Origin: Thermoflexus sp040289485
GTDB lineage: Bacteria; Chloroflexota; Anaerolineae; Thermoflexales; Thermoflexaceae
DNA: 12,099 nt
Reading direction: 5' to 3'
NCBI RefSeq assembly: GCF_040289485.1
Contig: NZ_PSLG01000065.1
Coordinates: 1-12,099 of the forward strand
Below the pieces are notes generated by a model, which saw only the letters and a program-made list of their open reading frames with translations, did not search any database and was not told where the DNA came from. The translations under genes were made by a program, and so were the position numbers. Of the stretch, positions 6,410 through 12,099 are shown in pieces. Position 1 is the stretch's first letter. The number at the start of each line of letters is the position of its first letter.

Positions 6410-6829
6410 TCAGGCGAAGGAGGCCGCGATCCAGTCCCCGATCCCCTCGTAGCGGAAATCCTCCCCCCGGCTGCAGGCGGCCGCGCCGACGATCCCATAG
6501 GCCAGGGCCCCCAGAGGGAGCAGGCTCAACAAACAGGCGAGGGGGTAGAGGCAAAAGCCGACCACCAGCGGCGTCAGGGCCAGGGCAAGGACCCAGGCGA
6601 TGCCCGCCAGGATCCCCGCCCCCATCCACGCGATCAACTGGAAGACCAGGGCCTGGAGGGCGTGGAAGGCGATGGGGCGGGACCGCTCCCGGTAGACCAG
6701 GTAAAGGATAAGAGCCGCGATGGGCCCCCCCAGCCCGCTGACCAGGTTCAGCAGCACGCTGAGGTGGGCAAGCATGGCCATCTGGCGCTCCTCCGGCGTC
6801 GCTGGCCGGAGGCCTTCCGCGAGGTACAT
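6410..6829 (-). CDS. DUF4870-type small integral membrane protein
   Basis: A 139-residue protein with three to four membrane helices (about 21-48, 58-88, 90-118). It shows the family signature: an N-terminal PEERQMAMLAHLSVLL (12-27), a short loop with YRERSRPIAFHALQALVFQ (46-64), and a C-terminal small-residue helix followed by ACSRGEDFRYEGIGDWI (118-134). This matches the DUF4870/Tic20-like pattern of 'eR..AmlaHLs...', 'rspfv.fHa.QAl.fq' and 'aa.kGe.yryP'. Function is unknown for the family. ATG 6829 is chosen because a full AGGAGGT (6836-6842) precedes it by 6 nt. The frame stays open to 6964, but that extension would run antisense through tRNA-Leu and has no hydrophobic or family content. 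It lies between two tRNA genes and its product has no obvious link to the neighbouring clusters. Confidence 0.85.
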   Translation of the reverse strand: MYLAEGLRPATPEERQMAMLAHLSVLLNLVSGLGGPIAALILYLVYRERSRPIAFHALQALVFQLIAWMGAGILAGIAWVLALALTPLVVGFCLYPLACLLSLLPLGALAYGIVGAAACSRGEDFRYEGIGDWIAASFA

Positions 6830-6835
6830 CGGGCC

Positions 6836-6842
6836 ACCTCCT
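6836..6842 (-). promoter_or_regulatory. Shine-Dalgarno fixing the start of the DUF4870 gene
   Basis: AGGAGGT on the - strand, 6 nt before ATG 6829. It supports the short 139-residue form over a 184-residue form that would overlap tRNA-Leu. Confidence 0.75.
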
Positions 6843-6872
6843 CTACAGGATGGTTGAGGACAGGCACGGACC

Positions 6873-6901
6873 TTGTCGAGGGGCCGGGGCGCTGCTATAA
6901 T
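6873..6901 (+). promoter_or_regulatory. Sigma70-type promoter of tRNA-Leu
   Basis: TTGTCG (6873-6878) and TATAAT (6896-6901) are separated by exactly 17 nt. The -10 is perfect and the -35 matches TTGACA at 4 of 6 positions. The expected start near 6908 leaves a leader of about 6 nt before the tRNA. This is the best-formed promoter in the window. Confidence 0.8.
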
Positions 6902-6913
6902 GGGTATGGTTAT

Positions 6914-6998
6914 GCCCGGGTGGCGGAACAGGCAGACGCGGCGTCTTGAGGGGGCGCTGGCCATTGCGGCCGTGCGGGTTCAAATCCCGCCCCGGGCA
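6914..6998 (+). tRNA. tRNA-Leu (anticodon GAG)
   Basis: A complete 85-nt class II tRNA. The acceptor stem is GCCCGGG/CCCGGGC with discriminator A. The D-arm carries the Leu-type GGCAGACGC, the anticodon stem is GCGTC/GGCGC, and the loop TTGAGGG has anticodon GAG. The long variable arm forms GGCC-ATTGC-GGCC and the T arm is GCGGG-TTCAAAT-CCCGC. It decodes CTC and CTT. No CCA is encoded (the next bases are TCC). It has its own promoter upstream and an intrinsic terminator 10 nt downstream, so it is a single-gene transcription unit. Confidence 0.96.
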
Positions 6999-7007
6999 TC
7001 CCGGCAG

Positions 7008-7033
7008 CCCCGGCAGCCCTGCCGGGGTTTTTT
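7008..7033 (+). terminator. Intrinsic terminator of tRNA-Leu
   Basis: An 8-bp perfect stem CCCCGGCA/TGCCGGGG with loop GCCC is followed directly by six T residues (7028-7033). It starts 10 nt after the tRNA 3' end. The same 9-mer CCGGCAGCC occurs twice in tandem (7001-7009, 7010-7018), so the 3' arm has two possible 5' partners, with the second giving the longer stem. Confidence 0.9.
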
Positions 7034-7060
7034 GTAACCCCCAATGGTCCTCGCGCGCTC

Positions 7061-7876
7061 TCATCCTTTCAGAGCCCCGGCCAGGAGGCCCCGTAGGAAG
7101 AACCGGCCTAGGAAGATGTAGACCAGCAGCGTCGGCAGGGCCGCCAGCAACGCCCCCGCCATCTGCACGTTCCACTCGATGATCTGGCTCCCCGCCAGGT
7201 TCTGCAGGGCCACCGTGATCGGCTGCTGGGCGGGCTTGTTGGTCACCGTCACCGCGAAGAGGAAATCGTTCCAAATCTGGGTGAACTGCCAGATGGCCAC
7301 CACGGCGAAGCCCGGCTGGGAGAGGGGCAGCATCACCCAGCGGTAGATCCCGAACAAAGAGGCCCCATCCACCCGGGCCGCCTCCACCAGTTCGCCCGGG
7401 ATGGAGGCGTAGTAGTTCCGGAAGATGAGGGAGGTGATGGGGATGCCGTAGACCACGTGGACCAGGATCAGGCCGGGGATGGAGCCGTAAAGGCCAATGC
7501 TCTGCAGGAAGCGCACCAGGGGGATCAGGATGCTCTGATACGGGATGAACATGCCAAAGAGGATAGCCGGGAACAGGATCTCCGATCCGCGGAAGCGCCA
7601 GCGGGCCAGGACGTAGCCGTTGACGGAGCCGATGAAGGAGGAGAGGGCGGTGGCCGGGAGCACCAGGGAGACGCTGTTCATGAAGTTGGGGGAGAGCTTC
7701 TCCCAGGCCTTGGCGAAGGCCGCCAGCGACGGCTGGGTCGGCCAGTTCCACATCCGGGTGAGGTCGGCCTCGGCGAAACTCTTGAGGCCGGTCAGCAGCA
7801 GCACGTAGACCGGGAGCAGGTAGAACCCTGTCAGCCCCGCCAGGGCCAGGTAGATCAGGGCGCGGCGGACCTTCAT
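7061..7876 (-). CDS. Sugar ABC transporter permease, MalG/GtsC-like
   Basis: A 271-residue inner-membrane permease of the CUT1 carbohydrate family with about six helices (first at 8-30). The EAA loop that contacts the ATPase is intact: EAARVDGASLFGIYRWVMLP (165-184). The C-terminal region (NLAGSQIIEWNVQMAGALL, 226-244, and a terminal GLLAGALKG) closely recalls the second permease of glucose/mannose transporters (GtsC type), so glucose or mannose uptake is a reasonable inference, with other oligosaccharides possible. ATG 7876 overlaps the TGA of the upstream permease by 4 nt (ATGA). GGGAGG lies 7 nt before it, inside that gene, so the two subunits should be translationally coupled. It is the last gene of the unit and converges on the tRNA-Leu terminator. 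The frame continues upstream to 8707, but that part is the other permease read out of frame. Confidence 0.95.
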   Translation of the reverse strand: MKVRRALIYLALAGLTGFYLLPVYVLLLTGLKSFAEADLTRMWNWPTQPSLAAFAKAWEKLSPNFMNSVSLVLPATALSSFIGSVNGYVLARWRFRGSEILFPAILFGMFIPYQSILIPLVRFLQSIGLYGSIPGLILVHVVYGIPITSLIFRNYYASIPGELVEAARVDGASLFGIYRWVMLPLSQPGFAVVAIWQFTQIWNDFLFAVTVTNKPAQQPITVALQNLAGSQIIEWNVQMAGALLAALPTLLVYIFLGRFFLRGLLAGALKG

Positions 7877-8880
7877 AATTCCGCCTCCCGGCTGAGGCTG
7901 TAGCGCAAATAGGGGACGATGAGGGCCGCCACCATGACCAACATCAGCGTGGCGATGGAGGCCCCCTGGGCGAAGTGGTTCCCCCGGAAGGTGGTCTCGA
8001 ACATAAAGTAGGCCGGCATGTCGGTGGCGAAGCCAGGGCCGCTGCCGGTCATGGCCACGGTCAGATCGAAGATCTTCAATGAGATGTGGCCCAGCACGAT
8101 GAGGGCGCTTAAGGTGACCGGCCGCAGCAGCGGCAGGACCACATGCCGGTAGACCTGCCACTCGCTCGCCCCGTCCACCCGCGCCGCCTCCCGCAACTCC
8201 TCCGGGATGCTCCGCAGGCCGGCCAGATACATGGCCATGGTGAACCCGGAGAGCTGCCAGGTGGCAGCGACGACCACGGGGAGGAGGGCCACTGGGATTC
8301 CCGCCTGGATGGCGCCGACTCGCACCCCGAACAGCACGGTGGGGTCGGTGAACCAGCGGGGGAGCGGCCCGGCATAGCCTACCGCCCGCAGCAGGAGGTT
8401 GATCCCGGTCTGGGGATTGAACAGCCACTGCCAGGCGATGCCGGTCACGATGAAGGAGATGGCCATGGGGAACAGGAAGACGCTGCGGAAGAACGCCTCC
8501 CCCCGCACCCGCTGGTCCAGGAGCAGCGCGGCGAAGAAGCCCAGCAGAACCGCCCCCAGCAGGAAAAGGGCCGTGAAGACCACCGTGTTGCGGATGTCGG
8601 CCTGAAAGCGCGGGGTCTGGAAGAGCCCGATGTAATTGCGCAGGCCCACGAAGGTGTAATCCGGCAGCACGTCGTTCCAGCGGGTCATGGAGACATAGAC
8701 GGTCCACCCGATGAAGCCGTAGACGAAGACCAGCACCGCGCCCACCGAGGGCGCGATGAGGAGGACGGGCCAGAGGCGTTCGGCCCGCCCGATCCGCTCC
8801 CGCAGGCGGACGACCGCCCCGAGGAGCCGCCCCGCCCGCGCCCCCACACCCCCCGCCGTTCCAAGGGCCCGATCTCCCAT
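7873..8880 (-). CDS. Sugar ABC transporter permease, MalF/GtsB-like
   Basis: A 335-residue CUT1 permease. A basic cytoplasmic N-terminus (1-37) is followed by a first helix (38-62), then the usual periplasmic segment with TFVGLRNYIGLF (76-87), and further helices at about 96-121, 132-154, 197-221, 258-280 and 304-325. The EAA motif EAARVDGASEWQVYRHVVLP (231-250) is intact, so coupling to a MalK-type ATPase is expected. With the downstream permease it forms the heterodimeric channel of a sugar importer. ATG 8880 is chosen because GGAGGGAGG precedes it by 2-7 nt; in-frame sequence further upstream (to 9753) lies antisense to recF and lacks family content. No substrate-binding protein or ATPase gene adjoins it; they must be encoded elsewhere. 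Confidence 0.94.
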   Translation of the reverse strand: MGDRALGTAGGVGARAGRLLGAVVRLRERIGRAERLWPVLLIAPSVGAVLVFVYGFIGWTVYVSMTRWNDVLPDYTFVGLRNYIGLFQTPRFQADIRNTVVFTALFLLGAVLLGFFAALLLDQRVRGEAFFRSVFLFPMAISFIVTGIAWQWLFNPQTGINLLLRAVGYAGPLPRWFTDPTVLFGVRVGAIQAGIPVALLPVVVAATWQLSGFTMAMYLAGLRSIPEELREAARVDGASEWQVYRHVVLPLLRPVTLSALIVLGHISLKIFDLTVAMTGSGPGFATDMPAYFMFETTFRGNHFAQGASIATLMLVMVAALIVPYLRYSLSREAEL

Positions 8881-8926
8881 GGCCTCCCTCCGCCCGGAGG
8901 CGTCGCGTGCTGAGGGCCGTTCCCCC

Positions 8927-8932
8927 ATTATA
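8927..8932 (-). promoter_or_regulatory. -10 box (TATAAT) for the permease pair
   Basis: A perfect TATAAT on the - strand, 46 nt before ATG 8880, with a predicted start near 8920. No convincing -35 is visible. It lies back to back with the probable recF -10 in a 132-nt divergent intergenic region. Confidence 0.5.
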
Positions 8933-8958
8933 GCCCGTCTGCCCCCGCCCGCCGATGG

Positions 8959-8964
8959 TATACT
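8959..8964 (+). promoter_or_regulatory. -10 box (TATACT) for recF
   Basis: TATACT on the + strand matches TATAAT at 5 of 6 positions, 48 nt before ATG 9013. No good -35 is visible. The -10 boxes of recF and the permease pair are only 26 nt apart on opposite strands, so polymerases at the two promoters could interfere. Confidence 0.4.
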
Positions 8965-9012
8965 GCGGCAGGGACCCTCTCGGCCCCCGCAGGCCGGGAA
9001 CACGAGCGGACG

Positions 9013-10215
9013 ATGTGGCTGCGCTGGCTCAGTCTGACCCAATTCCGTAACTACGCGCGGCTGGAATGGCACCTGGAGCCGCAGGTGGTGCTGGTGATGG
9101 GCGGGAACGCCCAAGGGAAGACCAACCTCCTGGAGGCGATCGCCTGCGCGGCGACGGGCCATTCCTTCCGCACCGCCAACGAGCGCGAACTCATCCACTG
9201 GGCCGCGTGGCAGGACCCCATGCCCTTCGCCCGCATCATCGCCGAGTTCGTCCGGCGCGACGGACCCGTCCGCCTGGAACTCACCCTGATCGCCGAGCGG
9301 GCAGGCCCCGAGGTCTCCCTCCGCAAGCAGGCCCGCATCAACGGCGCCCCCCACCGGGTCCTCGATCTCTTCGGCCAGGCAGCGGTGGTCCTGTTCGCCC
9401 CCCAGGATGTGGAGGTGGTCGGGGGAATGCCCGCCGAGCGGCGCCGCATGCTGGACCTGCTCATCGCCCAGACCTCGCCGGCCTTCGCCCGGGCCCTGGC
9501 CGCCTACCAGCGGGCGCTGGCCCAGCGCAACGCCCTGCTGCGGCGCCTGCAGGAAGAGGGCGGCGATCCGGCCCAACTGGACCTGTGGGACGAGGCGGTG
9601 GCCCGCTACGGGGCCCTCCTCATGCGAGAGCGGGCCCGAGTGGTCCAGGCCATGGCCCCCCACACCGAGGAGATCCATCGTGCCCTGAGCGGCGGGGAGC
9701 CCCTGACGCTGCGCTACGAGCCCAGCCTGGACCCCTGGCGATGGCGCGGGCAAATGGGGCTAGGGGCGGCAGCATGGGGCCCCCACATGCCGGAGGAGAC
9801 GCTGCGGGAGATCTTCCGGGAAGCCCTCCGACAGGAGCGCGCCCTCGACATCCGCCGGGGGGCCACCCGCCTGGGACCCCACCGGGACGACCTGCGCTTC
9901 GTCGTCGAAGGCATCGACCTCGGACGCTACGGGTCCCGGGGCCAGCAGCGGACGGCCATCTTGGCCTTCAAACTGGCGGCCGCCCGCTGGCTGCGGTCGG
10001 CCTTCGGGGAAAGCCCCCTGCTGCTGCTGGACGAAGTCCTGGCGGAGCTGGACGAGGACCGGCGGCGCTTCCTCCTGGGTGCCCTCGAGGACGTCGAGCA
10101 GGTCATCCTCACCACCACCGACCCCATGCGCTTCGACCCCGGCCTCCGGGCGCGGGCCCGCGGCTTCCGGGTGCGCCAGGGCTGGCTGGAGGAGGTGCCC
10201 CTCCCCGACCCATAG
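9013..10215 (+). CDS. recF: DNA replication/repair protein RecF
   Basis: A 400-residue SMC-like ATPase that loads or stabilises RecA at single-strand gaps together with RecO and RecR. The N-terminus LSLTQFRNYARLE (7-19) is the classical RecF opening. Walker A is GGNAQGKTN (30-38). The mid-region has FAPQDVEVVGGMPAERRRMLD (128-148), and the late signatures are GPHRDDL (288-294), the ABC signature YGSRGQQRT (306-314) and Walker B LLLLDEVLAELD (336-347). It is slightly longer than the usual 360-375 residues, partly from an extra segment around 238-262. ATG 9013 is supported by family N-terminal alignment; its Shine-Dalgarno is weak (GAGCGG). It is isolated from dnaA, dnaN and gyrB within this window. 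An intrinsic terminator follows 21 nt after the stop. Confidence 0.97.
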   Translation: MWLRWLSLTQFRNYARLEWHLEPQVVLVMGGNAQGKTNLLEAIACAATGHSFRTANERELIHWAAWQDPMPFARIIAEFVRRDGPVRLELTLIAERAGPEVSLRKQARINGAPHRVLDLFGQAAVVLFAPQDVEVVGGMPAERRRMLDLLIAQTSPAFARALAAYQRALAQRNALLRRLQEEGGDPAQLDLWDEAVARYGALLMRERARVVQAMAPHTEEIHRALSGGEPLTLRYEPSLDPWRWRGQMGLGAAAWGPHMPEETLREIFREALRQERALDIRRGATRLGPHRDDLRFVVEGIDLGRYGSRGQQRTAILAFKLAAARWLRSAFGESPLLLLDEVLAELDEDRRRFLLGALEDVEQVILTTTDPMRFDPGLRARARGFRVRQGWLEEVPLPDP

Positions 10216-10235
10216 GGGCCCAGCGGCGCTGTGCC

Positions 10236-10259
10236 CCGCCGCTCCCCGGCGGCGGTTTT
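10236..10259 (+). terminator. Intrinsic terminator downstream of recF
   Basis: A 7-bp perfect stem CCGCCGC/GCGGCGG with a 6-nt loop TCCCCG, followed directly by TTTT (10256-10259). The T-run is short. The 5' arm can instead pair with AGCGGCG (10222-10228), which would prevent this hairpin from forming. Confidence 0.65.
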
Positions 10260-10282
10260 CGGTTATGATGGAGCGGGCGACG

Positions 10283-12099
10283 ATGGAAGGGCCGATCTAC
10301 CTCTACGGCATCTACGATCCGGGCCTGTGGCGGGAGCGGTTCCGCGCGGCCGGCGTGACCGGCTGGGTGGTCTTCGAGGAAACCATCGGGGCCGACCCAG
10401 AGGACCCAAGCGGGCGTGGCCCTCTCTACGCCGCGTGGGCCGAGGCCGGCTTCGGCGTCCTGGTGGTGCTGAACTACGGCCGCTACCCCAACGGGACCTT
10501 GCCCCCTTCCGACCGCTACGACGACTTCGCCCGGCGCTGCGCCCGCTTCGTGGCCGCCTCGCCGGGCGCCCGCATCTGGATCATCGGCAACGAGCCCAAC
10601 CATCCCCAGCAGCAGCCCGGCGCCCGCGTCGATCCGACGGGCCGGCGCTGCGAGGCCGCCGAATGGATCACGCCGGAGCGCTACGCCCGCTGCTTTCGCC
10701 GCTGCCGGGAGGCCATCCGGAGCCTCCCTGGCCACGCCGACGACTGGGTGATCCCGGCGGCGGTGGCCCCCTTCACCGCCACCCTCCGCTACCCCGGGAA
10801 CCCGACCGGCGACTGGGTGATCTACTTCCACGACCTGCTGAGCGCCCTGGGGGAAGACCTGGATGGGATCGCCTTGCACGTGGCCAGCCAGAGTCCCGAC
10901 CCCCAGGCCTTGGCCACCGAAGCCCGTTGTCCGCCGCCCTACGAGGCCCGCCGCGCCGGGTTCCGGGCCTATCGGGATTTCCTCGAGGCCCTCCCGCCCC
11001 ACCGGCGTTCCTTGCCGATCTTCATCACCGAGGCCTCGATGGGGGACCGGGACGGCCGGCCGATCCCATGGCCGGACGCCGACACCGGCTGGATCACCGC
11101 GGCCTACGCCGAGATCCACCACTGGAACGCCGACCCGGCCCATCCCCCCATCCGCGCCATGACCCTTTACCGTTGGCAGCGGGTGGATCCGTGGTTCATG
11201 GAGGGGAAGCCGGGGCTGCTGCCCGACCTGGACCGCGCCCTGGCCGCGCGACTCCGCTGGGACGTCGGGCTCGCCCGCTACCCCTTCGGGACCCTGCGGG
11301 AGGCCCTCGCCCTGCGGGATCGGCCCGAAGGGAGGCCGATGGGGACACCCTGCCCGGCAGGGTCCTCCGGCCGGGTGGTGGAGCGGACCGCCGACGGGGC
11401 CTGGTGCCTCCTCTTGCTGCCGGAGACCGGAAGACAGGGATGGGTCCCCCGGGCGGCGCTGGCCCTGCAGGGGCCGCTGGAGGCGGTGCCGGTCGCCCGG
11501 GCTGGGCCGGTCTTCCTCCGCTCCCGGCGGGCCGCCCCGCTCTACATGGCACCGGCCCCTGACGCGCCCTCCCAGGGGTTCCTTGGGGAAGGCCAAAGGG
11601 TCCTCGCTGTGGCCACGACCGCCGATCGCGGGTGGTGGCGGGTTCGCCTCCCGGAGGGCCTGGGATGGGTGCGGGCCCCCGACGTGGCCATCGAGGGGAA
11701 TCCCCAGGCGGTCCCCGTTCTTCCCCAGCCCTGGACGACGGAAACCCTGGCGCGGCTGGACCTCGCCCTGCATGAAGCTGAGGCGCTGCTCCCCCATCCC
11801 GGCGCCCGGGCCTGGCCCCGGCGCCCTCCTGCCCTCATCCGCTGGCTGGTCCTGCACCCCCTCCCGGTCCCCGGGGACATGTCCCCGCTGGCCCTCGCCC
11901 GTCGCTGGTGCGACCAGGGGCGGCGGGGCTTCCCTTATCATTTCTACCTCACCGCCGAGGGCCGCGTCTTCTGGACCCTGCCCCTGGAGGCGATGACGGA
12001 CCACGCGGGCGGCTACGGGCGGACCAGCATCGGGATCGCCCTGGCCGGCTGCCCGCCGGGGGCGATGCCGACGGCCGCCCAGGCGGACGCCGCCGCCCG
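10283..12099 (+). CDS. Glycosidase-like (GH-A) + SH3 + peptidoglycan amidase fusion, partial
   Basis: The frame is open from ATG 10283 to the right edge (605 codons, no stop). Residues 1 to about 335 look like a clan GH-A TIM barrel: IWIIGNEPN (98-106) with putative acid/base Glu104, LHVASQSP (198-205), and FITEAS (247-252) with putative nucleophile Glu250. Two SH3-like modules follow (about 340-395 with GRQGWVPRAAL; about 405-470 with GWWRVRLPEGLGWV). From about 515 a PGRP/Amidase_2 domain begins: IRWLVLHPLPVPGD (519-532) with His525 as likely first zinc ligand, GFPYHFYLTAEGRVFW (549-564) with the active-site Tyr, and DHAGGYGRTSIGIALAG (573-589). The remaining zinc ligands would lie beyond the window. 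The expected substrate is peptidoglycan or another wall glycan. GGAG (10270-10273) lies 9 nt before ATG 10283; in-frame ATGs at 10265 and 10268 lack one. No signal peptide is evident. Confidence 0.82.
   Translation, partial: MEGPIYLYGIYDPGLWRERFRAAGVTGWVVFEETIGADPEDPSGRGPLYAAWAEAGFGVLVVLNYGRYPNGTLPPSDRYDDFARRCARFVAASPGARIWIIGNEPNHPQQQPGARVDPTGRRCEAAEWITPERYARCFRRCREAIRSLPGHADDWVIPAAVAPFTATLRYPGNPTGDWVIYFHDLLSALGEDLDGIALHVASQSPDPQALATEARCPPPYEARRAGFRAYRDFLEALPPHRRSLPIFITEASMGDRDGRPIPWPDADTGWITAAYAEIHHWNADPAHPPIRAMTLYRWQRVDPWFMEGKPGLLPDLDRALAARLRWDVGLARYPFGTLREALALRDRPEGRPMGTPCPAGSSGRVVERTADGAWCLLLLPETGRQGWVPRAALALQGPLEAVPVARAGPVFLRSRRAAPLYMAPAPDAPSQGFLGEGQRVLAVATTADRGWWRVRLPEGLGWVRAPDVAIEGNPQAVPVLPQPWTTETLARLDLALHEAEALLPHPGARAWPRRPPALIRWLVLHPLPVPGDMSPLALARRWCDQGRRGFPYHFYLTAEGRVFWTLPLEAMTDHAGGYGRTSIGIALAGCPPGAMPTAAQADAAA

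Noticed and set aside
7034..7060. Hairpin on the - strand after the permease operon (GGGGTT/AACCCC) as a terminator
   Set aside because: The stem is only 6 bp and no T-run follows on the - strand; the A-run is the reverse of the tRNA-Leu terminator tail.
7877..8707. Upstream extension of the second permease frame
   Set aside because: It is the first permease read out of frame; ATG 7876 has a Shine-Dalgarno and makes the usual ATGA overlap.
8881..9753. Upstream extension of the first permease frame
   Set aside because: It runs antisense through recF and lacks hydrophobic or family content; a strong Shine-Dalgarno directly precedes ATG 8880.
10264..10269. TATGAT as a -10 box for the amidase gene
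   Set aside because: It would start the transcript around 10276, excluding the Shine-Dalgarno at 10270-10273, and no -35 is present; the similarity is likely due to the ATGATG start-like bases.
10231..11562. A 443-codon open frame on the + strand with a stop
   Set aside because: It overlaps the glycosidase-amidase frame in another phase, with Arg/Pro/Gly-rich composition and no motif; the other frame carries all catalytic motifs and stays open to the window end.
10109..12004. A 631-codon open frame on the - strand
   Set aside because: Antisense to the end of recF and to the amidase gene; no domain signature and biased Gly/Pro/His composition.
1..12099. CRISPR arrays, insertion sequences, phage genes, toxin-antitoxin or defence genes
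   Set aside because: Looked for repeated units, transposase motifs and small paired genes; none found. The only tandem repeat seen is two copies of a 9-mer beside the tRNA-Leu terminator.

Overview
The window is GC-rich bacterial chromosome. It has Shine-Dalgarno-led genes, sigma70-type -10 boxes and GC-rich intrinsic terminators. Protein style (Ala/Gly/Arg/Pro-rich; an exported GH3-like protein with a C-terminal membrane anchor; a CUT1 sugar transporter resembling glucose/mannose permeases; SH3-linked amidase) suggests a thermophilic Chloroflexota such as an Anaerolineae/Thermoflexus-type organism. That assignment is inference from protein character, not from a marker search.

Layout. (1) 1-233, + strand: the last 76 codons of a probable family-4-like glycosyltransferase. 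(2) 258-6178, - strand: a compact five-gene cluster read from right to left. It encodes a CoA-binding-domain protein with an extra N-terminal beta-rich domain, a large exported degenerate GH3-like protein, a PaaG-like enoyl-CoA hydratase/isomerase, an intact 3-hydroxyacyl-CoA dehydrogenase, and a second dehydrogenase-like paralogue that has lost its NAD-loop pattern and catalytic His. Gaps are 3, 46, 4 and 12 nt, so co-transcription is likely. (3) 6253-7033: tRNA-Arg(CCT) on the - strand, a DUF4870-type small membrane protein on the - strand, and tRNA-Leu(GAG) on the + strand with a clear promoter and intrinsic terminator. (4) 7061-8880, - strand: two CUT1-type sugar ABC permeases overlapping by 4 nt. 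No substrate-binding protein or ATPase lies beside them. (5) 9013-10215, + strand: recF, divergent from the permeases, followed by an intrinsic terminator. (6) 10283-end, + strand: a large open reading frame running off the window. It encodes a clan GH-A-like glycosidase domain, two SH3-like domains and a peptidoglycan amidase (PGRP/Amidase_2) domain.

Functional reading. The hydratase plus dehydrogenase pair can carry out two consecutive beta-oxidation-type steps (hydration or isomerisation, then 3-hydroxyacyl-CoA oxidation). The PaaG-like features hint at aromatic or phenylacetyl-CoA chemistry, but no ring-cleaving enzyme is present. The most unusual content is the series of enzyme-derived proteins that appear to have lost catalytic residues (GH3-like, second dehydrogenase) and the glycosidase-SH3-amidase fusion. 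No CRISPR array, insertion sequence, phage gene or defence system was seen. The longest gene-free stretch is about 130 nt.
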